Below, piece after piece: positions 33,451-43,011 of a DNA stretch of 64,000 nucleotides. Made by a program: the position numbers and the translations under genes. The notes below the pieces were generated by a model, which was given only the letters and a program-made list of their open reading frames with translations, did not search any database and was not told where the DNA came from. Within the stretch, counting starts at the first letter, position 1; every line of letters starts with the position of its first letter. Source of the stretch: Massilia putida (GTDB lineage Bacteria > Pseudomonadota > Gammaproteobacteria > Burkholderiales > Burkholderiaceae_D); NCBI RefSeq assembly GCF_001941825.1, contig NZ_CP019038.1:4588001-4652000 (forward strand), written 5' to 3'.

Positions 33451-34449
33451 ATGGATGAATTGATCGAACACGTGCGCATCCACCGCCAGGGCGGGGCGGA
33501 GGAATTGGAAGTCGAGCGGATCGCGCTCGCGCCGCCGGCTGCCGGTGAAGTGCGCGTGCGCCAGCTGGCGGTCGGTGTGAACTTCCTCGACGTGTACCAC
33601 CGCAGCGGGCTGTATCCGCTGGCGCAGCTGCCGTTCACGCCCGGCGTCGAAGCCGCCGGCGTCGTCGAGGCGCTCGGTTCCGGCGTCACCGGATTCAGCG
33701 TCGGTCAACGCGTCGCGTACACGGGGTTGATGGGCGCCTACGCGGCGGTGCGCAACGTGCCGGCCGAGCGCCTCGTCGTCGTACCGGACGGCGTCGATCC
33801 GGATGCCGTCGCGGGTGCGTTGCTGCGCGGGATCACGGCGCACATGCTGTTCGCGCACGTGCGCCAGCTCCGTCCCGGCGACACCGTCCTCGTGCATGCC
33901 GCGGCCGGCGGTCTCGGCCTCGTGCTGACCCAGTGGGCGCGGGCGCTGGGCGCGCGTGTCATCGGCACCGTCGGCAACCGCGACAAGGCGGCGCTCGCGC
34001 TGGCGCACGGCGCCGAACGTGTCGTGCTGTACCGCGAGGAGGATTTCGTGGCGGCCGCGCGCGACTTCGGCGGCGGCCGCGGCGTCGACCATGCCATCGA
34101 CGGCATCGGCGGCGCGACCCTGCTGCGCACCTTCGACGCCGTGCGCCCGTACGGCATGGCGGCCAGCGTCGGCCAGGCCGGCGGCAGCATCGAGCCGGTC
34201 GATCTGATGCAGATCGGAAAGTCGCGCGCGATCGCATTCTCGCGCCCGAGCGTGATGCAGTTCATGACGGAGCCCGCGCTGTACCGAGAGGGCGCGCAAG
34301 CCACGCTGGCGCGGCTGGCGGCCGGGCTGCGTGTGCCGGTCGGGCTGGCCCTGCCGCTGGGACGCGCGGCCGAGGCGCATGCCGCGATGGAAACAGGGCG
34401 GACCGCCGGCGCCGTGCTGCTGCGGCCGGATCATCAAAAAAGCGCTTGA
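33451..34449 (+). CDS. Zinc-free quinone oxidoreductase (QOR family)
   Basis: 332 residues from ATG 33451, with a strong AGGAGG at 33441-33446. An MDR-superfamily enzyme: GroES-like N-terminus (GVNFLDVYHRSGLYPL, PFTPGVEAAGVVEALGSGV) and a Rossmann domain with VLVHAAAGGLGLVLTQWAR and GRGVDHAIDGIGG. No catalytic or structural zinc cysteines, as in QOR. It would reduce quinones or enones with NADPH. Divergent from a LysR regulator that probably controls it. Confidence 0.9.
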   Translation: MDELIEHVRIHRQGGAEELEVERIALAPPAAGEVRVRQLAVGVNFLDVYHRSGLYPLAQLPFTPGVEAAGVVEALGSGVTGFSVGQRVAYTGLMGAYAAVRNVPAERLVVVPDGVDPDAVAGALLRGITAHMLFAHVRQLRPGDTVLVHAAAGGLGLVLTQWARALGARVIGTVGNRDKAALALAHGAERVVLYREEDFVAAARDFGGGRGVDHAIDGIGGATLLRTFDAVRPYGMAASVGQAGGSIEPVDLMQIGKSRAIAFSRPSVMQFMTEPALYREGAQATLARLAAGLRVPVGLALPLGRAAEAHAAMETGRTAGAVLLRPDHQKSA

Positions 34450-34455
34450 CCGACT

Positions 34456-34499
34456 CATAACCAGATGGTTATGATTAAACCCATAGCCAACTGGTTATA
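34456..34499. promoter_or_regulatory. Tandem ArsR-type operators
   Basis: CATAACC-AGAT-GGTTATG (34456-34473) is a perfect palindrome. CATAGCC-AACT-GGTTATA (34482-34499) is a second copy with mismatches, centred 26 bp away. They lie immediately upstream of the ArsR gene (ATG 34507), so binding would block its own promoter. Autoregulation of the arsR-SRPBCC-DUF1801 operon is inferred. Confidence 0.6.
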
Positions 34500-34506
34500 A
34501 GTAGCC

Positions 34507-34830
34507 ATGACAGACGCCCACGATATTCTTTTCCGGACACTCGGCGACCCGACGCGGCGCGCCATTTTCGAATCGCTGTGCCGCAACGGCGAGCAGACGG
34601 TCGGGGCCCTCACGGCCGGGGCCGGCATCTCGCAGCCGGCCGTGTCCAAGCATCTGGGCCTGCTGAAACAGGCGGGGCTCGTGCGCGACCGGCATGAAGG
34701 ACGCCAGACGCATTACGCCGCACGGCTCGACGCGCTGGCGCCGTTGACCGATTGGACGAATCAAATGGCCCGGTTCTGGGAGAGCCGGTTCGATGACCTG
34801 GAAGACCTGTTAACAAGGATGGACCAATGA
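34507..34830 (+). CDS. ArsR family winged-helix repressor
   Basis: 107 residues. Typical ArsR helix-turn-helix: LGDPTRRAIFESLCRNGEQTVGALTAGAGISQPAVSKHLGLLKQAGLV (in pieces). No CxxC metal-binding pair is present (the single cysteine is in ESLC), so it belongs to the metal-independent branch often paired with SRPBCC/AHSA1 proteins. Its stop overlaps the next ATG (ATGA). Two palindromic sites precede the gene. Confidence 0.9.
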   Translation: MTDAHDILFRTLGDPTRRAIFESLCRNGEQTVGALTAGAGISQPAVSKHLGLLKQAGLVRDRHEGRQTHYAARLDALAPLTDWTNQMARFWESRFDDLEDLLTRMDQ

Positions 34831-35240
34831 ACGATACCTCGCTCCAAACGCGCACGGTCACCGTCGAACGCGAGTTTGCTCACCCGCCGGAAAAGATCTG
34901 GCGCGCACTGACCCAGCCGCACCTGATCGAGGCATGGCTGATGAAGAACGATTTCGTGCCTGCCCTGAACCACCGTTTCAAGCTCAGCGCCGACTGGGGT
35001 TCCGTCGATTGCGAGGTCCTGGAAATCGAGCCGAACCGTTCCCTGTCGTACACGTGGGCCGCGATGGGCCTCGACAGCGTCGTCACCTGGACCCTGACCC
35101 CGACGGGCGCGGGCACGCACCTCAAGGTCGAACAGACGGGCTTCCAGCCCGGCCAGGACGCGGCCTACAATGGCGCGAAGTATGGCTGGAACAAATTCAC
35201 CACCGCCCTCGACGAGGTGCTGGCGAAGCTCGGCGACTAA
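34827..35240 (+). CDS. SRPBCC/AHSA1-like protein
   Basis: 137 residues of the START/SRPBCC fold (Activator of Hsp90 ATPase homologue 1-like): VEREFAHPPEKIWRALTQPHLIEAWLM at the N-terminus and TWTLTPTGAGTHLKVEQTGF. It probably binds a hydrophobic ligand. The overlapped arsR-SRPBCC pair is a recurrent arrangement in bacteria; its physiological role is unclear. Confidence 0.85.
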   Translation: MNDTSLQTRTVTVEREFAHPPEKIWRALTQPHLIEAWLMKNDFVPALNHRFKLSADWGSVDCEVLEIEPNRSLSYTWAAMGLDSVVTWTLTPTGAGTHLKVEQTGFQPGQDAAYNGAKYGWNKFTTALDEVLAKLGD

Positions 35241-35255
35241 GCCCAAGGAGAAGAC

Positions 35256-35675
35256 ATGAAGCAGGAGAATGCGTCCGCGGACCTGCCGGCGTCCGCACTG
35301 ATCGACCGCCGCATCGCCGACCTGGGCGGCTGGCGCGGCGAGACGCTGGCCCGGGTCCGCGCACTCATCAAGGAAGCGGTGCCCGACGTCGTGGAAGAGT
35401 GGAAGTGGATGGGCACGCCCGTGTGGAACAGCCAGGGCATCATCTGCACGGGCGAATCGTACAAGTCGCACGTCAAGCTGACCTTCCTCAAAGGTGCGTC
35501 GCTGGACGATCCTGCCGGCCTGTTCAACTCCAGCCTGGACGGCAACGCGCGCCGCGCCATCGATATCCATGAAGGCGAGCAACTCGACGCCACCGCGTTC
35601 CGTGCGCTCATCCGCGCGGCGGCGGCGCTCAACGCGGCCGCCAAAGCGAAGCCCAAGCGCGCGAAAGTTGCCTAA
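35256..35675 (+). CDS. DUF1801 (YdhG-like) protein
   Basis: 139 residues. DUF1801 features: LARVRALIKEAVPDVVEEWKWMGTPVWNSQGIICTGESYKSHVKLTFLKGASL in pieces; the C-terminus is Ala/Lys-rich. GGAG precedes ATG 35256, and it follows the SRPBCC gene by 15 bp, so it is the third gene of the ArsR operon. Function of DUF1801 is unknown. The stop codon lies at the edge of a REP-like inverted repeat. Confidence 0.8.
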   Translation: MKQENASADLPASALIDRRIADLGGWRGETLARVRALIKEAVPDVVEEWKWMGTPVWNSQGIICTGESYKSHVKLTFLKGASLDDPAGLFNSSLDGNARRAIDIHEGEQLDATAFRALIRAAAALNAAAKAKPKRAKVA

Positions 35676-35748
35676 AACCGGGGTTAGAGCCCGGTTTTTG
35701 GAAATGTCGCGCTAGATATTGCCAAAATTTGGGCTCTGACCCCGGTTT
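35675..35748. repeat. REP-like inverted repeat pair (CCGGGGTCAGAGCCC family)
   Basis: The arms at 35675-35701 and 35722-35748 are near-perfect complements, each 27 bp, containing CCGGGGTTAGAGCCC and GGGCTCTGACCCCGG. They fill the space between the DUF1801 stop and the tamB stop. This is the form of palindromic repeats dispersed in many betaproteobacterial genomes, and could act as a bidirectional terminator. Confidence 0.8.
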
Positions 35749-38700
35749 CAATCAAATGCCCAGGAGTACAGCACGTCCAGCGCCGTATTCGTGCCGGTCT
35801 GCAGCTGCAGCGTGATGCGCGGGTTGATCTTGTAGCGCACCCGCACGACGCTCGATGCGGTCGCGGCGCCCTGTTCGAAGCTCAGGTACAGGCGCGACGA
35901 GATGCGCTTGCCGACCGTGACCACCGTGTTTTCCAGTCCCGACGCCTGGCCCGCGCCCTGGCGCACGCCCAGTTCGTCCAGGCCCAGCGAGTTCGCCAGC
36001 TTGCTTGTGATACCGCCCGTGCCGCCTTTGCCGCCCAGCAGGGCGCCGGCGGCGGCGCTCAGCACGTCGGCCTCGTTGCCCGTCGTCGCTTCCATGCCGT
36101 GGCCCAGCACGAGCCAGGACAGCTTGTCGCTGTCGGACACGTTCGGCGTCGACACGAGTTTCGCCGTCGGCGACAGCGCCGTGCCGCGCACCTGCACGCC
36201 CGCTTCGACATTGGTCTCGCTCAGCTGATCGCCGTCGGGACGCTTGCGCACCGCGAGGATGTCCAGCGACGGATTGTCGTACGGGCCGCTGAACGTGATC
36301 ACGCCGCGCTCGATCGTGAGGCGCTGGCCGTACGCGGCATACGTGCCGCTGGCGGTGCTCACGGTGCCGTTGATGCGCGGCGGCCGGTCGCCCACTTTCA
36401 GCAGGTGGACGCTGCCGGCCAGGTAGGCGTCGGCGCCCATGCCGCGCAGGTGGAAGTCATCGCCCAGGTCGGCTGTCAGGTCGATCGTCAGCGGCACCGC
36501 CGCCTGCTTCTTCGCCGTCGTCGGCGCCGCCGTGCCGCGGCCCAGCACGATCACGTCGTCCGAGATCGTGGGCCGGTCTTGCGGCGCCAGTTCGACGAGC
36601 GCGCGGTCGGCCTTGAAATTGCCATCGACCCGGAACTGGCGCGCGTCGCGCACGACGCTGGCCTGGCCGCTCAGGACAACCGTGCGGTCGGGGCGCGACA
36701 GGGCTTCCAGCTTGTCCGCGACCAGTTTCAGATTCATCGTCGCCTCCCCGCCGGCAAACCGGACGAAGCCGTCCGCGGTCGCGCGCCCGCTGTTGCCTTC
36801 CAGGGTCAGGCGCTGCAATTGCAACTGGTCGCCGGCGAGCAGGGCGCGCAGCTGGCCGTTGCGCAGGCGGACGCCCTGGTCCGGCCAGCGCACGGCGAGG
36901 CCGTCGCCGTCGATGCTGCCGGAAAGTAGCGGTGCGCCGACGGTGCCCGTGCCGTTGATGGCGAGGCGCAGCGCGCCGTCCACTTCCAGGCCCGGCTGGC
37001 CGAGCAGCGGCGACACCCACGCGAGCGATGCGAGGTTCGCGCTGGACGCCAGCTTGAGCGGGCTGTCGTTGTCGACGCGGCCTTGCAGCAGCTGGGCGGT
37101 GGCGTCCACGCGGGCGTTGCCGACGCGCGCGCCGTCCACGGCGAGCTGCGTGCGCAGCGCGCCGCCGGCGACGTCCGCGCGCAGGTCGAGCTGGCGCAGG
37201 CCCAGCGCGATCGGCGTGATGTCGCCCGCGATCAAGTCTCCCTTTTCGCGGAACACGTGCACGTTGCCGGCCAGCTGGGGCACGGCGCCGGGCGCGCTGG
37301 GCGCACGCAGATCGATGGCCCATTGCGCGCCGAGGGTCAGGTCGCCGCGCACGTTCTGGCGCATGGCGTCCGACGACTGCGCGAGATAGCTGACCGGCAC
37401 GCCGCTGGCGCTGCCGCGCGTGTTCCAGCGCGGCCCGATCTTGGCCAGCGAGTCGATCGTGACGGAACCGGCCGGCAGCCGGATCGTCGCGCCGTTGAAC
37501 GCGATCTGCTCCGGTTTCATGAGCCCCGCGAGGCCCGAGCCGGGCGCGCCCGCGATGTGCAGCGGCGTCGGCGCGGCCAAGGTCATGGCGTAGCGGCCGC
37601 TGTTTTTCAACGAATCGACCGTGCCGTTCCACGCATTGCCGCTCAAGCCGCCGTGCACGGCCAGCGCGGCGTCGAACGTGTCGCCGCGCGCGGCAGCTAG
37701 AATCGTGTGCGCGCCGCGCGTGCCCGTCGACGTCAGGCGCGCCGAGGCGATCTTCGTTTCGCTGACGTTGCCCTGCTTGTCGGTCGCCGTGCTCGCGTAA
37801 TCCGTGACCGACACGTCCAGCGCGATCGGATCGGCGGCGCCGCGGCCCGAGCCGAGATTCGCGGTGGCCGTCAAAGCACGCACCGACTGCGTGCCCATCG
37901 CGCGGATGTTCTGGCCTTGGACGCTTGCCGTCAGCGATGGCGTGTCCATCGTGCCGGACAGCGTGCCGGACCCGCGCAGCGCGCCGCCGAAGTCCGGGCC
38001 GAGCGCCGCCAGTTGCGGCGCGTCGATGCGCCAGTTCAGCGTATCGCGCCCGCTGCCGAACGCGCCGCTGGCGGCGACGACGTTGCCGCCCAGGTGCAGG
38101 TCGACGTCCGCATTCGACACGCGGCGTTTATCGGCGGCGAGCTTCGCATGGCCCCACAGCGGCGATTTCGACAAGGTGGAATCCTGCAGCGCCAGGTCGA
38201 CGGCGCCCCCCATGTTCGCGCCCGTGCGGCCGCTCGCCGTAAAACCGCCGTTGATGCTGCCGGCCAGCGGCGAGCCGAAGGCGGCGGGGTTCAGGCGCTG
38301 CATGTCGCCTTGCGCCTTGACCTCGACGACGCGCGCGCCGGGGCTGCCGGCCAGCCACGCTTCGCCGCTCGCGTGCACGGACCCGTTGTCATTTTTCCGT
38401 TCGCGCGGCACCCAGCCGAGGTTGCGCGCATCGACGTCGAACGTCGTGCGCGGCGCCTGCATCGTGCCGGTGACGACGCCGCTCGCGAGCACGGCGCCAT
38501 ACAGGTCGCCGCGCAGGGCGGACAGCTGTTTGCCGTCGACCTTCCACGCGAGCTGCTCGCCCGGCTTGCCGAACGCGCCGCGCAGGTCGACGGTGTTCTG
38601 GCCCAGCGCCAGGGTGGCATCGACGTCGTGCACGTGCGTGGCGTCCGCATCGAGCTTGCCGTGGCCGGACAGCGGCTGATCGAACAGCCGGCTCGGATGC

Positions 38701-40223
38701 ACGGCGAAATCGGCCGCGACGTTCCACTGCGGCGCCAGCGCGCCGGCCGCGTTGATCTCGGCATTGATGTCGGCCTTGGGGAACGCGCCGAAATCGGCCG
38801 GGTTGAAGCGGCCGACGACAGCGTTCGCCTTGAACGGCTTGTGGTCCTTGAGGCTTGCGCTGCCCGTCGCGCGCACGCTGCTCTTGCCCGCGAACAGGCG
38901 CGCGTCGCGCACGGTCAGCACATTGTCGGCCAGCGCGGCCTGCGCGGCGAGGCGCAGGCCGGCGTCCGCCAGGTTGACGTCCAGCGTCTGCGTGTCCTTC
39001 GTGTTCGCGACCTTGACATCGCCGGCGATCTTCGTCGGCTTCATGCTGCCGTGCACCTGGTGCAGGTCGAAGCGGTCCGTGTGCAGCGCGAATTCCGCCG
39101 TGCCGAGCCCCTTTTCGTCCGGACCGCGCTGCACGCTGCCGTTGCCCGTGAAGCGGCCGGCGGCGCCCACGTCGATCAGCACGTCGGTGATGCGCATGGC
39201 CGAGAGGTTGCCGCCTAGCTGGCCGCGCATCGCGCGCAGCGGCAGGCGTTGCTGGTCGAGCGTGCCGACGGCGCCGTCGTTCGTCAGGTCGACGGTGCCG
39301 GCGATGTTGCGGTTCGGGTCCAGGCGCACCGATACCGCCAGGTTCAGGTCGGCGCTCGGCAGGGAAGGGCTGAAGAAGCCCGGGTCGATGTCGTGCGCAT
39401 CGAGCGTAAAGGTTTGCAGCGGGATGTCCGCGAACGGCGACATGACGATCTGCGCCTTGCCCTGCGCGCGCGCGGCCTGGCCGACGGCGTCGACGACGGT
39501 TTTTTGCAGGTCGCCGCCCGCATGCAGTTTCAGCTGCGCGCCGAGGCTCGGCGGCGTGGCGGTCTGCGCCGGTGCCGCCGGCTGCGATGGCGTCAGGCTC
39601 GCGTCCGCATCGAGCTTATACGGCAGCGTGTTGGCAATGCTGCCCTTGGCCGCCACCTGGCCCCACGGCGTATTGGCGGACGCGTAGTCGAGCTGCCACT
39701 GCGCCTTGTCGCCGTGCAGGCGCGCGCGGATGTCGTCGATTTCCGTCGCCGCGCCCTTGTTCACGAAGATGGCTTTCGCCAGGCGCGCGTCCTCCACGGC
39801 CACCTTGAACGGCGGCGCGAGGCGCGTGGGCATCGTGGTCGGCTCCTCCGATTTCTTGAGCGCCTCCACGCGCAGCACGCGCGCATGGAGCTTGTCGATC
39901 TCGACGCCGCGCGACAGGTATTGCCAGGGCTTCCAGTCGATGTCGATGTCGTCGGCCGTCGTCACGGACGTCTCGGTGCGGAACACGACGTGGCCGATGT
40001 GCATGTGGCCGTACAGCGATCCCGTGACGCCGGACAGCGCCAATTTCCCCCCGCTCGCGCCCGCGACGCGCTGCGCGATCATCTGCAGGGTGGTCTCGCG
40101 GCCCAGATACCAGACGGCGCCGCCCAGCACGACGCCGACGACGACCACGCCGATGCCGACGCGGCGCGGCCAGCGGCGGCGCACTGGTGTCGGGGTTTCC
40201 GGCGTTTGCTTGTCGGCTTCCAT
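35748..40223 (-). CDS. tamB: Translocation and assembly module subunit TamB
   Basis: 1491 residues. An N-terminal membrane anchor (about 22-42; VGIGVVVVGVVLGGAVWYLG) is followed by a very long, repetitive beta-rich periplasmic region and the conserved C-terminal DUF490/TamB domain (ITFSGPYDNPSLDILAVRK, VLGHGMEATTGNEADVLSAAA, YSWAFD). TamB spans from the inner to the outer membrane and works with TamA, in assembling certain outer-membrane proteins and probably in phospholipid transport. It follows tamA, the stop and start sharing one base (TGATG at 40221-40225). Confidence 0.93.
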   Translation of the reverse strand: MEADKQTPETPTPVRRRWPRRVGIGVVVVGVVLGGAVWYLGRETTLQMIAQRVAGASGGKLALSGVTGSLYGHMHIGHVVFRTETSVTTADDIDIDWKPWQYLSRGVEIDKLHARVLRVEALKKSEEPTTMPTRLAPPFKVAVEDARLAKAIFVNKGAATEIDDIRARLHGDKAQWQLDYASANTPWGQVAAKGSIANTLPYKLDADASLTPSQPAAPAQTATPPSLGAQLKLHAGGDLQKTVVDAVGQAARAQGKAQIVMSPFADIPLQTFTLDAHDIDPGFFSPSLPSADLNLAVSVRLDPNRNIAGTVDLTNDGAVGTLDQQRLPLRAMRGQLGGNLSAMRITDVLIDVGAAGRFTGNGSVQRGPDEKGLGTAEFALHTDRFDLHQVHGSMKPTKIAGDVKVANTKDTQTLDVNLADAGLRLAAQAALADNVLTVRDARLFAGKSSVRATGSASLKDHKPFKANAVVGRFNPADFGAFPKADINAEINAAGALAPQWNVAADFAVHPSRLFDQPLSGHGKLDADATHVHDVDATLALGQNTVDLRGAFGKPGEQLAWKVDGKQLSALRGDLYGAVLASGVVTGTMQAPRTTFDVDARNLGWVPRERKNDNGSVHASGEAWLAGSPGARVVEVKAQGDMQRLNPAAFGSPLAGSINGGFTASGRTGANMGGAVDLALQDSTLSKSPLWGHAKLAADKRRVSNADVDLHLGGNVVAASGAFGSGRDTLNWRIDAPQLAALGPDFGGALRGSGTLSGTMDTPSLTASVQGQNIRAMGTQSVRALTATANLGSGRGAADPIALDVSVTDYASTATDKQGNVSETKIASARLTSTGTRGAHTILAAARGDTFDAALAVHGGLSGNAWNGTVDSLKNSGRYAMTLAAPTPLHIAGAPGSGLAGLMKPEQIAFNGATIRLPAGSVTIDSLAKIGPRWNTRGSASGVPVSYLAQSSDAMRQNVRGDLTLGAQWAIDLRAPSAPGAVPQLAGNVHVFREKGDLIAGDITPIALGLRQLDLRADVAGGALRTQLAVDGARVGNARVDATAQLLQGRVDNDSPLKLASSANLASLAWVSPLLGQPGLEVDGALRLAINGTGTVGAPLLSGSIDGDGLAVRWPDQGVRLRNGQLRALLAGDQLQLQRLTLEGNSGRATADGFVRFAGGEATMNLKLVADKLEALSRPDRTVVLSGQASVVRDARQFRVDGNFKADRALVELAPQDRPTISDDVIVLGRGTAAPTTAKKQAAVPLTIDLTADLGDDFHLRGMGADAYLAGSVHLLKVGDRPPRINGTVSTASGTYAAYGQRLTIERGVITFSGPYDNPSLDILAVRKRPDGDQLSETNVEAGVQVRGTALSPTAKLVSTPNVSDSDKLSWLVLGHGMEATTGNEADVLSAAAGALLGGKGGTGGITSKLANSLGLDELGVRQGAGQASGLENTVVTVGKRISSRLYLSFEQGAATASSVVRVRYKINPRITLQLQTGTNTALDVLYSWAFD

Positions 40224-42112
40224 CAGAACGTGAATCCCAGTGAGAAGTGCAGGCGGACTTTATGCACCGCCTTGCCGTACGCGACGTCGACGTTGATCGG
40301 TCCGACGGGGCTGCGCCAGCGCGCGCCGACGCCGTAGCCGACCTTCGGTTTCAGGTCGTGGAAATTGTCGCCCGCATTGCCGACGTCGTAGAACACGGCC
40401 GCGCCCCACGGCGGCTTGAACCAGTAATCGTATTCGGCGCTGCCGGTGAGCAGGTAGCGGCCGCCCGTGATGGCGGAACCGACCGGCACGCCCAGCTGCT
40501 GGTAACCGTAGCCGCGCACGGACTGGTCGCCGCCGGCGCGGAACAGGAACGTCGACGGCACGCCGCCCTTGTCCTTCGAGCCGACGGCGCCGAATTCGCC
40601 GCGCACGATCAGGGTGCCGGCGTCGCCGATGGGTTTGTAGCCGAGGGCGCGCGTGTACAGGCGCACGAATTTCTCGTCCGTCAGCACGGGCAGGAAGGCG
40701 CCGCCGATCTGCGCGTTGACGATGTAGCCGCGCGACGGCTGCACGAGGCTGTCCAGGTGGCGCTTCGTGATCGAGAACGTCAGCGGCACGCTTTTCACGC
40801 GCGTCGTCGGCAGCTCGTCGATGGTCACCTGTTCGGTCAGCGCTTCCAGGGTCAGCGTCTTTTCCAGCAGCGGCGAGCCCCACGCGCGCTTGGCGTGGAC
40901 GCTCGTCGTGCGCGTGATCTGGCCGTTGGCGTCGAGGCGGTCGTAGCCGGCGCCGAAACTGTTGTTGTAGCCGCCCGTCGTCGTCGGCAGATAGAACTCG
41001 GCCTTCGCGGCCTGGTGCTTTTGCTCGTACAGCACATTGCTCTTCATGCGCTTGCCGAACACGCTCAGGTCGTCGTACTCGGCCTGCGCGCGGGCGCCGG
41101 TGTTGGTCGAGTAACCGAGACCGAGCGCCACGTTCTTGCGCTTGTTCTCCGTGACGCGCACAAGTACGGGCAACGTCGCGGGCGGCGCCGGCGGCTGCTG
41201 TGTCGCGCCCTCGTTTTCCTTGAGGCCCGCTACCTGCGACGCGACCACGGACGCCATGTCGGCGCTCACTTCCACGCTGGCGAAGTAGCCGGTGTCCTGC
41301 AGGCGGCCCTGCAGCGCCTGCAGCGCGGCCTCGTTGTATTCGTCGCCGGGACGGATCGTGTTCAGGTTCGTGATCACGCTGGCCGGATAGCGTTTCAAAC
41401 CCTGGATCTCGAGGCCGCCGAAGTGCGCGTCCGGACCGCTGTCGACGACGACCTTGAGCAGGGCGCGGTGCGTGTCCGGATCGACGGTGGCGCTGGAGTC
41501 GAGCAGCTGCGCGCGCGGGAAGCGCGTCTGCGCCACCTGGCGCACGAGGCCGCGCTTGGCCGCCTCCCAGTCGGCGGTGCGGAAGCGCGCGCCGACGGGC
41601 AGGGTCCAGCGGTTGCGCAGCGCGGCCGCGTCGATCGGGGCGCTGCCCTTGTCGAACGGGACGAAGCCGCGCAGTTCGATGTCGACGTCGCCCACGATGA
41701 CGGGATCGCCCGGCGCGACGTCGATGAGCACCAGCGGCTTGCTGCCCGACGTGTCGAGGTCGGCGGACACCGTCGGGCTGTAGTAGCCCTCGGTGGCGAT
41801 CAGGGTCTTGATCTGCTCGGGCGCCGCGCGCACGAGGCGCAGCAGTTGTTCGCGGTCGAGGCGCGCGTTGCCGCGCCAGCGCATCAGGTCGAGGTTATGC
41901 TCCAGCAGCTCGCGCAGGTGGCGCGGGGCGTCGATGCGGACGTCGTAGTCGATGGCGCGGGACGGCGCTTCCGGAGGCGGCGGCACCGGCTGTTCCTGCG
42001 CGGCCGCGACCGGAGCGAGGCATAGCGCGTTCACGGCCAGCACGATTTGTGCCAAAATTCGTGATCGCGCCGGCACCGTCGCCGTGCATGGGTCGGGTCG
42101 TGCGGAAATCAT
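40223..42112 (-). CDS. tamA: Outer-membrane assembly factor TamA (Omp85 family)
   Basis: 629 residues from the ATG at 42112 (GGAG five bases before it; an in-frame ATG at 42139 is less supported). A signal peptide (about 12-38, [13 protein letters not shown]) precedes three POTRA-like domains (about 60-320) and the Omp85 barrel. Barrel features are [28 protein letters not shown] in pieces and the [12 protein letters not shown] motif of loop 6; the protein ends in an aromatic Phe (LHFSLGFTF), the outer-membrane insertion signal. It is the partner of TamB encoded directly downstream. Confidence 0.92.
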   Translation of the reverse strand: MISARPDPCTATVPARSRILAQIVLAVNALCLAPVAAAQEQPVPPPPEAPSRAIDYDVRIDAPRHLRELLEHNLDLMRWRGNARLDREQLLRLVRAAPEQIKTLIATEGYYSPTVSADLDTSGSKPLVLIDVAPGDPVIVGDVDIELRGFVPFDKGSAPIDAAALRNRWTLPVGARFRTADWEAAKRGLVRQVAQTRFPRAQLLDSSATVDPDTHRALLKVVVDSGPDAHFGGLEIQGLKRYPASVITNLNTIRPGDEYNEAALQALQGRLQDTGYFASVEVSADMASVVASQVAGLKENEGATQQPPAPPATLPVLVRVTENKRKNVALGLGYSTNTGARAQAEYDDLSVFGKRMKSNVLYEQKHQAAKAEFYLPTTTGGYNNSFGAGYDRLDANGQITRTTSVHAKRAWGSPLLEKTLTLEALTEQVTIDELPTTRVKSVPLTFSITKRHLDSLVQPSRGYIVNAQIGGAFLPVLTDEKFVRLYTRALGYKPIGDAGTLIVRGEFGAVGSKDKGGVPSTFLFRAGGDQSVRGYGYQQLGVPVGSAITGGRYLLTGSAEYDYWFKPPWGAAVFYDVGNAGDNFHDLKPKVGYGVGARWRSPVGPINVDVAYGKAVHKVRLHFSLGFTF

Positions 42113-42205
42113 GTCGCTCCATTCGTCATATGCGGCCACATCTTAACTGATTGTCAAATGTGGTGGCGGACGACTCGGCCCGCTAATTACCTCAGGAAAT
42201 TCAAC

Positions 42206-42913
42206 ATGCACAACCCCGATACCGCGCTCGTCCTGTTCAGCGGCGGCCAAGATTCCACCACCTGCCTGGCCTGGGCGCTGCAACGCTACGAGCGGGTCGA
42301 GACCATCGGTTTCGACTACGGCCAGCGCCACGCGATCGAGCTGGACGTGCGCGCGCCCGTGCTCGCGAAGATGCGCGCGCTGTCCGCCACGTGGGACCAG
42401 CGCCTGGGCGAGGATCACCTGATCGACCTGTCGCTGATCGCGCGCATTTCCGACACGGCGCTCACCAGCAACGTCGAGATCGCGATGCAGGCCAACGGCT
42501 TGCCGAACACCTTCGTCCCCGGCCGCAACCTGCTGTTCATGACGGTGGCGGCGACGGTCGCGTACCGCCGCGGCCTGACCGTGCTCGTGGGGGGCATGTG
42601 CGAGACCGATTTCTCCGGCTACCCGGATTGCCGCGACGACACGATGAAGGCGCTGCAGGTCGCGCTGAACCTGGGCATGGCCACGCGCCTGAAAGTCGAG
42701 ACGCCGCTGATGTGGATCGACAAGAAGCAGACGTGGCAGCTGGCGGAGCAGTGCGGCGGCGAGGCGCTCGTCGACCTGATCCGCTTCGAGACCCACACCT
42801 GCTATCTGGGCGAACGGGGCGCGCCGCACGCCTGGGGCCACGGCTGCGGCAAGTGCCCCGCCTGCGAGCTGCGCGCGCGCGGCTACGAGCAATACGCCAA
42901 GGAGCGCGCGTAG
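42206..42913 (+). CDS. queC: 7-cyano-7-deazaguanine synthase
   Basis: 235 residues from ATG 42206 (AGGAA upstream). The PP-loop SGGQDSTT (residues 12-19) binds ATP. The four zinc-binding cysteines are in the [25 protein letters not shown] region, given as CYLG...GCGKCPAC. QueC converts 7-carboxy-7-deazaguanine to preQ0 on the path to queuosine in tRNA. I see no preQ1 riboswitch in the 93 bp upstream. It is alone in its unit, divergent from tamA. Confidence 0.95.
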   Translation: MHNPDTALVLFSGGQDSTTCLAWALQRYERVETIGFDYGQRHAIELDVRAPVLAKMRALSATWDQRLGEDHLIDLSLIARISDTALTSNVEIAMQANGLPNTFVPGRNLLFMTVAATVAYRRGLTVLVGGMCETDFSGYPDCRDDTMKALQVALNLGMATRLKVETPLMWIDKKQTWQLAEQCGGEALVDLIRFETHTCYLGERGAPHAWGHGCGKCPACELRARGYEQYAKERA

Positions 42914-42967
42914 GGTGGGCGGCTGCATACGCTGCCGATGAATAACCGCACCGCGTGCGCCGCCCAC
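42911..42967. repeat. GTAGGGTGGGC-type inverted repeat
   Basis: TAGGGTGGGCGGC at 42911-42923 overlaps the queC stop codon. GTGGGCGGC is repeated as GCCGCCCAC at 42959-42967, with a second small GCAGCG-like fold between. It belongs to the same family as the elements at 1538, 4206 and 24033. Possible 3' stabiliser or attenuator between queC and the following gene. Confidence 0.6.
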
Positions 42968-43011
42968 GCGGTGATACGCGCCCTTTGCGCCGTCGAATCC
43001 CGGAACCGAAC

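Noticed and set aside
40247..42025. 592-codon plus-strand open frame opposite tamA, and similar long ones opposite tamB (37707-39218)
   Set aside because: Antisense shadows of real beta-barrel and TamB genes; no signal peptide or motif.
42113..42205. preQ1 riboswitch upstream of queC
   Set aside because: No match to the preQ1-I core or the C-rich/A-rich pattern; only 93 bp with little structure.
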